Below are positions 1 to 5,411 of a stretch of 10,873 bases of DNA, piece by piece (position 1 is the stretch's first letter; the number at the start of each line of letters is the position of its first letter). The stretch spans positions 1 through 10,873 of the forward strand of contig CAZMRK010000601.1 in the NCBI GenBank assembly GCA_964568355.1, read 5' to 3'. Source of the DNA: JAJPJX01 sp964568355. Its GTDB lineage: Bacteria; Acidobacteriota; Terriglobia; Bryobacterales; Bryobacteraceae. Both the position numbers and the translations under genes were made by a program. The notes beneath the pieces were generated by a model that was not told where the DNA came from, did no database searches, and saw nothing but the letters and a program-made list of their open reading frames with translations.

Positions 1-245
1 ACCTTGGGATAGTCGAGAACCGGGTTCTGGCAATGGATGCCGTCCTCTTCCGGATGGAGGAAATGCTGCCAGACGTCCGCTGTGTGCAAAAGGGCCTTGG
101 TGGGAATGCAGCCCACCAGCAAACAGGTGCCTCCCAGTCTCGGCTGTTTTTCAATGAGGGCGGTTTTCAAGCCAAATTGGCCGGCGCGCACCGCCGCTGA
201 GTAGCCCCCGGGGCCACTTCCGATGACAACAAGATCGTAGGACAC
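1..245 (-). CDS. lpdA: Dihydrolipoyl dehydrogenase (E3), N-terminal part, cut by window edge
   Basis: This is the FAD-dependent E3 flavoprotein that reoxidises dihydrolipoamide in 2-oxoacid dehydrogenase complexes and the glycine cleavage system, passing electrons to NAD+. Only the first 81 residues are in the window. Visible are the N-terminal Rossmann strand with the dinucleotide motif GSGPGG (residues 9-14), the end of the second strand with an acidic residue (ALIEK, E32), and the redox-active disulfide motif GGTCLLVGCIPTKALL, with cysteines at about 41 and 46. The family consensus is GGTCLNVGCIPSKALL, so the Asn-to-Leu change beside the first cysteine is a small deviation. The start is taken as GTG at 245, which puts the first beta strand at residue 4, as expected. 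No Shine-Dalgarno precedes it; a -10-like TAGAAT lies 7 nt upstream. Mercuric reductase and glutathione reductase share the fold, but the spacing and the CIPTK segment fit E3 best. Confidence 0.88.
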   Translation of the reverse strand, partial: MSYDLVVIGSGPGGYSAAVRAGQFGLKTALIEKQPRLGGTCLLVGCIPTKALLHTADVWQHFLHPEEDGIHCQNPVLDYPK

Positions 246-252
246 TTTTTTT

Positions 253-258
253 ATTCTA
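253..258 (-). promoter_or_regulatory. Putative -10 box (TAGAAT) for lpdA, near-leaderless
   Basis: On the minus strand TAGAAT lies 7 nt before the GTG start of lpdA. Transcription would begin at or next to the start codon, giving a leaderless transcript. No good -35 hexamer is visible at 17 nt spacing. The space between this gene and the divergent POTRA gene is only 33 bp, so both promoters must be packed here or overlap the coding regions. Confidence 0.3.
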
Positions 259-278
259 CATCGTCACTAATATTGGAT

Positions 279-1586
279 ATGATCTGGATGCTTGCGATTC
301 TGCTGCTCTGGCCGGCCGGGCTCAGCGCGCAGAACAAGGCCGCGCGCAAAGCGCCTGCGCGCAAAACTGAGACCCCCGCCCCGCCCGCCAACCGCTGGCC
401 GATCCAATCTGTGCTGATCGAGGGGCTCCACAACTATAAGCAGGAGCAGGTCTTGCCGATTCTGGGGCTGAAGCGCGGCCAGGTCGCCGGCAAGCCCGAG
501 TTCGAGGCCGCCCGCGACCGCCTGGCGGCCACCGGCGCCTTCGAGACGGTGAGCTATCGTTTCGGTCCGGGAGCCGATGGCAGCAGCTACACCGCCTCGT
601 TCCAGGTAACCGAGGTGACCCCGGTCTACCCGGTGCGTTTCCAGGAATTGAGCGTGCCGGATAAGGACGTGATCGCCTGGCTGCAGAGCCGGGACCCGCT
701 GTTCGGACCCAAAATCGCGAGTACGCAGCCGGTCCTGGACCGTTATGCCAAGCTGATTCAGGAGTATCTGACCAGTAAAAGCGTCGGCGAAAAGGTGATC
801 GGGCAGGTCTCGCCGGTGGGCACGGACCAGTTCGTGATTGTCTTCCGGCCGGCGCGCCGCGCTCCCGCCGTGGCGCAGGTGAATTTCACGGGAAACCAGG
901 CAATCGGCGCCGGAGCGCTCCAAAATGCCATCTCCGAGGTCGCGGTGGGTACCGCTTTCACCGAAGACCACTTTCGCCAGCTTCTCGACAACGCCGTCCG
1001 TCCGCATTATGAGCGCCTGGGGCGGCTGCGGGTCTCCTTCCCGAAGATCACCGCCCAGCCGGCCACCGACGTCCAGGGGCTGAACGTGCTGGTCGAAGTG
1101 AACGAAGGGCCGGTGTACAAGCTGGGCAGCGTGCGCGTGGAAGGCCTGGTGACGGTAAAGCCCGACGAGTTGATCAAGATTGGGGCCTTCAAAAGCGGAG
1201 ATCTTGCCAATTTCGATGAAATCGGTCAGGGAGTCGAGCGGGTGAAAAAACGGCTGCGGCACCAGGGCTACATGCGGGTGGACATCCAGCCGGAGCGGCA
1301 TGTGCTGGATGAACGGAAGCTGGTGGATCTGACCCTGCACATCAACCAGGGCCCGCAATTCGTGATGGGTAATCTAAAGATCGAGGGCTTAGATATTTAC
1401 GCCGAACCACAGATCCGCAAGGCCTGGGCGCTGGGCTACGGAAAGCCGTTTGACGCCGATCTTCCGGAGGCATTTCTGGCACGCTTGCGCGACGAAGGTG
1501 TCTTCGAAAATCTCAAGAAAACCAGGTCCAAGATCGACGTCAACGAGCAGAACCACAGCGTGGACGTCACTCTGTATTTCGAGTAG
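279..1586 (+). CDS. Exported multi-POTRA protein (about five POTRA domains, no beta-barrel), BamA-like N-terminus only
   Basis: POTRA domains bind unfolded outer-membrane proteins or partners in the periplasm and normally precede an Omp85 beta-barrel, as in BamA. The protein begins with a hydrophobic signal peptide (MIWMLAILLLWPAGLSA, then Q), followed by a basic, Pro/Ala-rich linker. Five repeats of the POTRA pattern can be read, counting from ATG 279: about 42-113 (IQSVLIEGLHNY), 118-193 (more diverged), 198-276 (VAQVNFTGNQAI, closing VLVEVNEGP), 280-358 (LGSVRVEGLVTV, closing LTLHINQGP) and 361-434 (MGNLKIEGLDIY, closing DVTLYFE). The stop follows the fifth repeat directly, and no barrel-encoding frame continues downstream, where an opposite-strand gene begins. 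A TTG at 273 is an alternative start adding two residues; ATG 279 is preferred because it is a stronger start codon. No clear Shine-Dalgarno is present. It could be a periplasmic chaperone-like or accessory assembly factor. POTRA assignment is firm; the cellular role is inferred. Confidence 0.82.
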   Translation: MIWMLAILLLWPAGLSAQNKAARKAPARKTETPAPPANRWPIQSVLIEGLHNYKQEQVLPILGLKRGQVAGKPEFEAARDRLAATGAFETVSYRFGPGADGSSYTASFQVTEVTPVYPVRFQELSVPDKDVIAWLQSRDPLFGPKIASTQPVLDRYAKLIQEYLTSKSVGEKVIGQVSPVGTDQFVIVFRPARRAPAVAQVNFTGNQAIGAGALQNAISEVAVGTAFTEDHFRQLLDNAVRPHYERLGRLRVSFPKITAQPATDVQGLNVLVEVNEGPVYKLGSVRVEGLVTVKPDELIKIGAFKSGDLANFDEIGQGVERVKKRLRHQGYMRVDIQPERHVLDERKLVDLTLHINQGPQFVMGNLKIEGLDIYAEPQIRKAWALGYGKPFDADLPEAFLARLRDEGVFENLKKTRSKIDVNEQNHSVDVTLYFE

Positions 1587-2310
1587 TACTGATTTTCCAC
1601 AGGATCTGGCGGACCATTCCGAGCAGTACCGGAGTGTCCCGAGCACTCAGGTGCAGGCGCCTGATCAGACGGCGCAGCTTATCGGCCGAGGAGGCCGCGG
1701 TCCGTGGCTGGATATAGCCGCTGCGGTCCAATACTTCCAGCAACATACGGGTAAGCTGCTCGATATCTTCGCCACGGCCGGACTTGAACGGGCGAGTCGC
1801 CGGCGCGGTAGATTCCGGCTGCCGCACCAGCTCGTAGAGGCAGACCGCTACCGCCTGGCCCAGATTCATGGACGGCGTATCCGGTACGGTGGGGATCCGG
1901 ACCAGCCAGTGGCAATAGCTCATCTCCTGGTTGGAAAGACCGAACTTTTCGGAACCGAAGACCAGTGCCACCGCACCGGAATCCAGTTGCTCCCGGATCA
2001 GGCGGCCGCCGGACTCCAGGCGGTGGAGGTGGTGTTGCAGTTCCCGATGCTCGCCCGCCGTAGTTCCGACCACCAGGACGCAGTCCGCCAATGCCTCGCC
2101 CAGCGTGGGGAATTCCTCGGCGGCGGCCAGCAGGGAGGCGCCGCCGACCGCGGAGCGGGCTTCCCGAAACGCCACTTCGTAGGGATTCACCACACGCAGA
2201 TGGGCCACTCCGAAGTTTGCCATGGCGCGGGCGGCTGCCCCTATATTCAATGGGTTGCGGGTATCCACAAGCACCACTCGGAGGTTGTCACGCGGATCGC
2301 CGGAGCTCAT
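1567..2310 (-). CDS. trmJ: TrmH/SpoU-family RNA 2'-O-methyltransferase, TrmJ-like
   Basis: This SPOUT-fold methyltransferase transfers a methyl group from S-adenosylmethionine to a ribose 2'-OH; TrmJ proteins modify position 32 in the tRNA anticodon loop. All three SpoU motifs are visible: motif 1, NPLNIGAAARAMANFG (residues 19-34, with N19 and R28 in the catalytic positions); motif 2, VFGSEKFGLSNQEM (117-130); and motif 3, PSMNLGQAVAVCLYEL (146-161), which forms the trefoil-knot SAM site. At 247 aa with a basic helical C-terminal extension, it matches TrmJ rather than the longer TrmH/RlmB forms with N-terminal substrate domains. The ATG at 2310 is supported by alignment of NLRVVLVDT with the usual TrmJ N-terminus. 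An AGGGAG directly abuts the ATG with no spacer, which is unusual. The gene follows the deacetylase gene after 13 bp, so they are probably cotranscribed. Its 3' end overlaps the convergent POTRA gene by 20 bp. Exact tRNA target not determinable from sequence alone. Confidence 0.85.
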   Translation of the reverse strand: MSSGDPRDNLRVVLVDTRNPLNIGAAARAMANFGVAHLRVVNPYEVAFREARSAVGGASLLAAAEEFPTLGEALADCVLVVGTTAGEHRELQHHLHRLESGGRLIREQLDSGAVALVFGSEKFGLSNQEMSYCHWLVRIPTVPDTPSMNLGQAVAVCLYELVRQPESTAPATRPFKSGRGEDIEQLTRMLLEVLDRSGYIQPRTAASSADKLRRLIRRLHLSARDTPVLLGMVRQILWKISTTRNTE

Positions 2311-2323
2311 CTCCCTGGGAGCA

Positions 2324-3142
2324 TTATTGCGCGTTATAGCTTTCGGCCGCGCGGAAGGCCTCGACCAGGTGGCCGTCCTTTTGAAGGATGCGGCCGCGCA
2401 GATACTCCCGGGTCTTCTCCCGGACCGCCGGTTCCCAATCCGGCCGGTAGTGTTCGATGGAGGGCGGAAACTGGCTCACGTGGGCCAGGGCGGCGTCGAG
2501 CTTTTTCCCGGCTACCGAATCGATATTTACGAAATAATTGGCGTCCTGGCCAGTGACGTAATAGAAGAATTCCTGAGGGACTTTCCAGGGCTCCAGGCCA
2601 TCGTGCAGGCGCTGATTGGGGAAATAGAGGTGCCATTCGGCGGCGCGGACAGCGTCCAGGGTGTTGATGGCAGCCATGCGATGATCGGTCTTGTGCCAGC
2701 GGACGTAGTCTGAGCCGGGATCGATGGAAAATACCACATCCGGGCGGTAGCGCCGGATCACTCCGGTAACCTCTTCGACCAGGTCGCGTGGGCTGGCATA
2801 TTCGAGCATGCCATCGTGGAACTGGAGCCAGTGGATATTCTCCTTCGGGATGCCGATGATCCGGCAAGCTTCCTGTTCCTCCGCCTGGCGGATGCGCGCC
2901 AGGCGCTCGCTGGTCATATCGAGGTCATAGGAGCCTTTGTCGTCGTTGGTATAGATCACGATGTGAACGCGATTTCCCCGGGCGGCCAGAAGAGCCAGCG
3001 TTCCAGCACAGCAGAACGTGTCATCATCGGGATGCGGGGTGAAGACCAGGATGGTCTTGTTGCGCATTTCCTCCAGCCGTTCGGGCTGGGCCGCGCAGGC
3101 CAGAGCGGAGCTGAAAATCAGCCATAGCATCGGTCGGAGCAT
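2324..3142 (-). CDS. Exported PIG-L/LmbE-family N-acetyl-sugar deacetylase
   Basis: PIG-L/LmbE proteins are zinc-dependent hydrolases that remove acetyl groups from N-acetylglucosamine-containing substrates (GlcNAc-PI, GlcNAc-Ins, GlcNAc-malate, some antibiotics). This 272-aa protein has the zinc/catalytic motif HPDDD at residues 37-41 (family consensus HPDDE) inside ILVFTPHPDDDTFCCAGTLALL, and the second metal-ligand motif HKTDH at 150-154. The ATG at 3142 gives a compact N-terminus reading as a signal peptide (MLRPMLWLIFSSALACA, then AQ), so the enzyme probably acts in the periplasm or outside the cell. The frame stays open upstream to 3436, but that stretch reads as low-complexity Pro/Ala sequence overlapping two plus-strand genes and is rejected. 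A -10-like TACAAT lies 6 nt before the ATG and there is no clear Shine-Dalgarno. The substrate cannot be told from sequence; export argues against a cytosolic thiol (bacillithiol/mycothiol) role. Confidence 0.85.
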   Translation of the reverse strand: MLRPMLWLIFSSALACAAQPERLEEMRNKTILVFTPHPDDDTFCCAGTLALLAARGNRVHIVIYTNDDKGSYDLDMTSERLARIRQAEEQEACRIIGIPKENIHWLQFHDGMLEYASPRDLVEEVTGVIRRYRPDVVFSIDPGSDYVRWHKTDHRMAAINTLDAVRAAEWHLYFPNQRLHDGLEPWKVPQEFFYYVTGQDANYFVNIDSVAGKKLDAALAHVSQFPPSIEHYRPDWEPAVREKTREYLRGRILQKDGHLVEAFRAAESYNAQ

Positions 3143-3148
3143 CCCGGT

Positions 3149-3154
3149 ATTGTA
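3149..3154 (-). promoter_or_regulatory. Putative -10 box (TACAAT) for the deacetylase-trmJ pair
   Basis: TACAAT on the minus strand is one mismatch from TATAAT and ends 6 nt before the deacetylase ATG at 3142, so the predicted transcript would start at about the A of the start codon. No convincing -35 is seen. The divergent spacer between the deacetylase and the small plus-strand gene is only 25 bp. Confidence 0.35.
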
Positions 3155-3167
3155 TCGTTGAGGGCGT

Positions 3168-3326
3168 ATGATTAAGCGGTTTGTTGGCGCGGTGGTCGGT
3201 ATGGCGATGGGCGCGCTGATCGGGCTGGGAGTAGCCCTGGCAGGAGCCGGCAGCCAGGCGATTTTCTGGTGCGGCATCCTGGGCGGAGTGATCTTCTTCA
3301 TCGGGCCGGGCAGAGGAGTCAAGTAG
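3168..3326 (+). CDS. Small glycine-rich membrane protein, 52 aa
   Basis: This short gene starts with ATG at 3168, three nucleotides after a GAGGG Shine-Dalgarno-like sequence at 3160-3164, and stops at the TAG directly before the ATG of the next gene. It encodes a basic start (MIKRF) and two hydrophobic stretches: residues 6-28, which are rich in glycine and alanine (VGAVVGMAMGALIGLGVALAG), and 31-47 (AIFWCGILGGVIFFIGP), ending with GRGVK. The composition fits two closely packed transmembrane helices in a hairpin, with small-residue spacing reminiscent of a glycine zipper. No family is recognised. Zero-gap placement before the zinc-ribbon membrane protein, on the same strand, suggests translational coupling and perhaps a joint role. 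The frame is coherent and its hydrophobicity is not random, but with such a short length it remains a prediction. Confidence 0.6.
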   Translation: MIKRFVGAVVGMAMGALIGLGVALAGAGSQAIFWCGILGGVIFFIGPGRGVK

Positions 3327-3764
3327 ATGCCATTTTGTCCCGAGTGCGGGACCGTGCTCGCCGCGAGCGACCGGTTCTGCGCCAAGTGCGGCCGGCCAGT
3401 GGCTGCCGCAGACCCCGGAATGACGGCGGCCGGCATGCCCCAAAATCTCGCGGCGGCGCTGTGTTATCTGCTCGGTGTCGTGACCGGTGTATTGTTCCTG
3501 GTGGTAGACCCCTACCGGCGGGATCCCCTGATTCGCTTCCATGCCTGGCAGGCGATTTTCCTTAGCCTGGCCTGGTTCGTCTTCTGGACCGGCATGGTGA
3601 TCGTGTTCCGGGGACTGGGATTCTTCCTCGCGCCGGTGTTCTCGCTGGCCTTCCTGGTGCTGTGGGTTTATCTGATGGCCAAGACCTACCAGGGGCAGAA
3701 GGTGGTACTCCCCTTAATCGGCCAATGGGCCGAACAGCAGGCCGCGGGATTCCAGGCTGGATAA
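3327..3764 (+). CDS. Zinc-ribbon plus DUF4870/Tic20-like membrane protein
   Basis: The 145-aa protein opens with a double CxxC zinc ribbon (CPECG at 4-8 and CAKCG at 18-22), expected to bind one zinc ion on the cytoplasmic face. After a short linker comes a membrane part with the pattern of DUF4870 proteins: NLAAALCYLLGVVTGVLFLVV (40-60), the conserved loop LIRFHAWQAIFLS (68-80), a further hydrophobic region with two likely helices (about 80-118), and a closing segment KTYQGQKVVLPLIGQWAEQQ (119-138) that resembles the family's usual ending. Start ATG 3327 has a good AGAGGAG at 3312-3318, 8 nt upstream, located inside the preceding small gene. The function of this family is not established. 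The next gene follows after 45 bp on the same strand. Confidence 0.8.
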   Translation: MPFCPECGTVLAASDRFCAKCGRPVAAADPGMTAAGMPQNLAAALCYLLGVVTGVLFLVVDPYRRDPLIRFHAWQAIFLSLAWFVFWTGMVIVFRGLGFFLAPVFSLAFLVLWVYLMAKTYQGQKVVLPLIGQWAEQQAAGFQAG

Positions 3765-3809
3765 GAGGATGCCGGTACCCGTCGTGGCTCGCCGAGGCGT
3801 CAGATCTCT

Positions 3810-4817
3810 GTGAAACTTATCTCTTCGTGTCTGCTGGCCGCGGGCCTGCTCTCCGGGCAGATGCCGCGTACCGGAGACATCGAATTCTACGGCCTGCGCA
3901 AGGTCTCGCCGGAGAAACTGCTCAAAGTAATGCGGGTCAGGAAAGGCGATCCGATTCCTCGTTCCAAGAGCGATCTGGAAGACCACCTGGAAGAGATATC
4001 CGGCGTGGTGCAGGCACGAATCGAGGCGGTTTGCTGTGAAGGCGATCAGGCTACTTTGTTCGTCGGGATAGAGGAGAAAGGTAGCCCCCATTTTGTCGTC
4101 CGGTCCGCCCCCGGGGGCGATGCGCAGTTGCCGCAGGAGATCGCCGACACCTACCGGCGGTTCCTGGCGGCAGCGGAGGCAGCCGCGCGGCGGGGCAGCA
4201 CCGCCGAAGACCTGACCCACGGCCACTCCCTGATGGCAGACCCGGACGCACGGGATCTGCAGTTGCAATTCGTGACGTTTGCCAAGGATCACGTGGCGGA
4301 ACTGCGCGACGTCCTGCGCACTTCCTCCGCTGAAGAGCAGCGCGCCATGGCCGCGGCTATTATCGGCTATGCCCCTGACAAAAAAGCAGTTATCAATGAT
4401 CTGGAGTATGCGCTTCAAGATCCGGACGAAGGCGTGCGCTCGAACGCGGCGCGGGCGCTGGGGGCGATCTCGGTACTGGCCAAGCTGGAGCCGCGGCGGG
4501 CCATCCACATTTCACCGACCTGGTTCGTGGAAATGCTGAACTCGATCGTGCTTAGCGACCGGACGCGGGCGACGACCGCCCTGGTAAACCTGACCGAACG
4601 CGATGCCGATGACGAGCTGGCGCAAATCCGCGAGCGTTCGCTGTCGGCGGTGGTGGAGATGGCTCGCTGGAAGACGCTGCGCTTCGCACTGCCGGCCTTC
4701 CTGCTGGCCGGGCGGATGGCCGGGATGCCGGAAGCCCAGATTCAGGACGCCTGGACCCGGGGCGACCGGGAGGCAGTAATCGCAAAATTGCTGGAGAAAA
4801 AGGGAAAAGATGAGTAG
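3810..4817 (+). CDS. Exported protein with one POTRA-like domain and HEAT-like repeats
   Basis: The 335-aa protein starts at GTG 3810. It has a signal peptide (MKLISSCLLAAGLLSG, then Q), then a single region with the POTRA sequence pattern at about 23-92: GDIEFYGLRKVSPEKLLKVM, RKGDPIP, LEEISGVVQARIEAV and the closing strand ATLFVGIEEKGSP. The rest is helical, with HEAT-like repeats clearest at about 160-226 (RDVLRTSSAEEQRAMAAAIIGYAPD, then LEYALQDPDEGVRSNAARALGAI). HEAT arrays are protein-binding scaffolds. The C-terminus is a charged helix rich in lysine and glutamate. No enzyme motif is seen. A cysteine at residue 7 (ISSC) formally resembles a lipobox but is too close to the N-terminus to be convincing. 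No strong Shine-Dalgarno is present; a GAGG lies more than 10 nt before GTG. A terminator follows the stop at once, so this gene ends its transcription unit. An envelope scaffold or assembly role is inferred only. Confidence 0.7.
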   Translation: MKLISSCLLAAGLLSGQMPRTGDIEFYGLRKVSPEKLLKVMRVRKGDPIPRSKSDLEDHLEEISGVVQARIEAVCCEGDQATLFVGIEEKGSPHFVVRSAPGGDAQLPQEIADTYRRFLAAAEAAARRGSTAEDLTHGHSLMADPDARDLQLQFVTFAKDHVAELRDVLRTSSAEEQRAMAAAIIGYAPDKKAVINDLEYALQDPDEGVRSNAARALGAISVLAKLEPRRAIHISPTWFVEMLNSIVLSDRTRATTALVNLTERDADDELAQIRERSLSAVVEMARWKTLRFALPAFLLAGRMAGMPEAQIQDAWTRGDREAVIAKLLEKKGKDE

Positions 4818-4820
4818 GAG

Positions 4821-4844
4821 GCGGGGCAAAAAGGCCCGCTTTTT
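4821..4844 (+). terminator. Intrinsic terminator after the POTRA-HEAT gene
   Basis: A stem of GCGGG (4821-4825) with CCCGC (4835-4839), extended by one inner C-G pair, closes an A-rich loop and is followed directly by five T (4840-4844). It begins 3 nt after the stop codon at 4817 and lies upstream of the rpsO promoter, separating the two transcription units. Confidence 0.7.
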
Positions 4845-4873
4845 CGCCCTGCGAGCCGTGCAGGTTTCACTTG

Positions 4874-4882
4874 TGTTATGAT
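4874..4882 (+). promoter_or_regulatory. Extended -10 promoter for rpsO-pnp
   Basis: TGTTATGAT (TG, one base, then TATGAT at 4877-4882) fits an extended -10 element; no good -35 is visible at 17-18 nt, which extended -10 promoters tolerate. The predicted transcription start is near 4889, giving a leader of about 44 nt before rpsO. It sits just past the terminator of the upstream unit, as expected for a new operon. Confidence 0.5.
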
Positions 4883-4890
4883 ATTCCACG

Positions 4891-4930
4891 TATCTAAACG
4901 AGATAGAGAAGACAAGGAGCAATCACTCTA
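4891..4930 (+). promoter_or_regulatory. Structured rpsO leader with two alternative hairpins around the Shine-Dalgarno sequence
   Basis: Two small perfect stems can be drawn. TATCT (4891-4895) pairs with AGATA (4901-4905) over a 5-nt loop, and TAGAG (4904-4908) pairs with CTCTA (4926-4930) with AAGGAG (4914-4919) in the loop. They share bases 4904-4905, so they compete or stack. The Shine-Dalgarno is 13 nt from ATG, longer than usual. In several bacteria S15 represses its own mRNA by binding leader structure, so this is a candidate S15-responsive element; the link is inference. Confidence 0.35.
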
Positions 4931-4932
4931 GA

Positions 4933-5202
4933 ATGGCACTGGCGATAGAAGTAAAGCGGCAGGTTTTGACCAGGAATCAACGTCACAAATCGGATACTGG
5001 GTCGCCAGAAGTACAGATTGCTCTGTTGAGCGAACGTATTACGCAGCTTACGGAGCACTTCAAGACGCACAAAAAGGACCATGCTTCCCGCCGCGGGCTG
5101 TTGATCATGGTCGCCAAAAGGCGACGGCTTCTGACGTACCTGCGGGAAACCAGCCCGGAGCGTTATAAAGCCGTTCTGCAAAAGCTAGGCATTCGCCGCT
5201 AG
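4933..5202 (+). CDS. rpsO: 30S ribosomal protein S15 (uS15)
   Basis: S15 binds the central domain of 16S rRNA early in 30S assembly, at a three-way junction, and contributes to an intersubunit bridge. The 89-aa product has the standard length and the family signature regions TGSPEVQIALLSERI (22-36) and HFKTHKKDHASRRGLLIMVAKRRRLLTYL (42-70), including the conserved H-x-x-D-x-x-S-R-R-G-L core that contacts rRNA, and ends LGIRR. Start ATG 4933 gives the expected N-terminus; AAGGAG at 4914-4919 is the only ribosome-binding candidate and is 13 nt away. It is the first gene of the widely conserved rpsO-pnp pair, with its own promoter upstream. No T-tract terminator follows, so readthrough into pnp is likely. 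Autoregulation through the leader is plausible. Confidence 0.97.
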   Translation: MALAIEVKRQVLTRNQRHKSDTGSPEVQIALLSERITQLTEHFKTHKKDHASRRGLLIMVAKRRRLLTYLRETSPERYKAVLQKLGIRR

Positions 5203-5274
5203 AGTAGTCTGTGCTAAGAGGAGAGCAGGGCGTCCGTCGCGGGGCGTTCAGACCTTCCCATCCCAGTGCTGAAC

Positions 5275-5394
5275 CGGCTCATGTAGAGCCGTCAGGCTTA
5301 CCCCAATTCGGGGTCATTCATCCTGTCAACTCCAGTCTCAATTGGCCGATTCAAAGTCGGCTGAATCTTCGAGGCCGGGATCAACTCTCCGGCC
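5275..5394 (+). promoter_or_regulatory. Row of four hairpins in the rpsO-pnp spacer
   Basis: The 209-nt spacer (5203-5411) holds no convincing gene but four consecutive stems: CGGCTC/GAGCCG at 5275-5291, ACCCC/GGGGT at 5300-5314, GCCGA/TCGGC extended by wobble pairs at 5342-5364, and GGCCGG/CCGGCC at 5373-5394. None is followed by a T run, so they are not ordinary intrinsic terminators. In E. coli the equivalent region contains a terminator and an RNase III-processed stem through which PNPase controls its own mRNA. A processing or autoregulatory leader for pnp is inferred here from position and structure. Confidence 0.5.
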
Positions 5395-5411
5395 GAGGTT
5401 GGAGAAACTAA

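Noticed and set aside
267..1358. A 363-codon minus-strand frame opposite the POTRA gene
   Set aside because: It mirrors a gene with five recognisable POTRA repeats and itself shows only low-complexity His/Arg/Leu-rich sequence.
1450..2556. A 368-codon plus-strand frame after the POTRA gene that could have been its missing barrel
   Set aside because: It is antisense to trmJ and the end of the deacetylase gene. Its translation shows no beta-strand pattern or outer-membrane C-terminal signature and is rich in Arg, Gln, Gly and Pro.
3143..3436. N-terminal extension of the deacetylase by 98 residues
   Set aside because: The extension has no domain, overlaps two plus-strand genes, and would bury a good signal peptide starting at ATG 3142.
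3810..3833. Lipobox-like ISSC at the start of the POTRA-HEAT protein
   Set aside because: The cysteine is residue 7, leaving no room for a signal-peptide hydrophobic core before it. Cleavage after the later hydrophobic stretch is more likely.
5211..5411. A 66-codon plus-strand frame in the rpsO-pnp spacer
   Set aside because: It starts with GTG, lacks a ribosome-binding site, has no recognisable content, and covers the hairpin row. It is more likely structured non-coding spacer.
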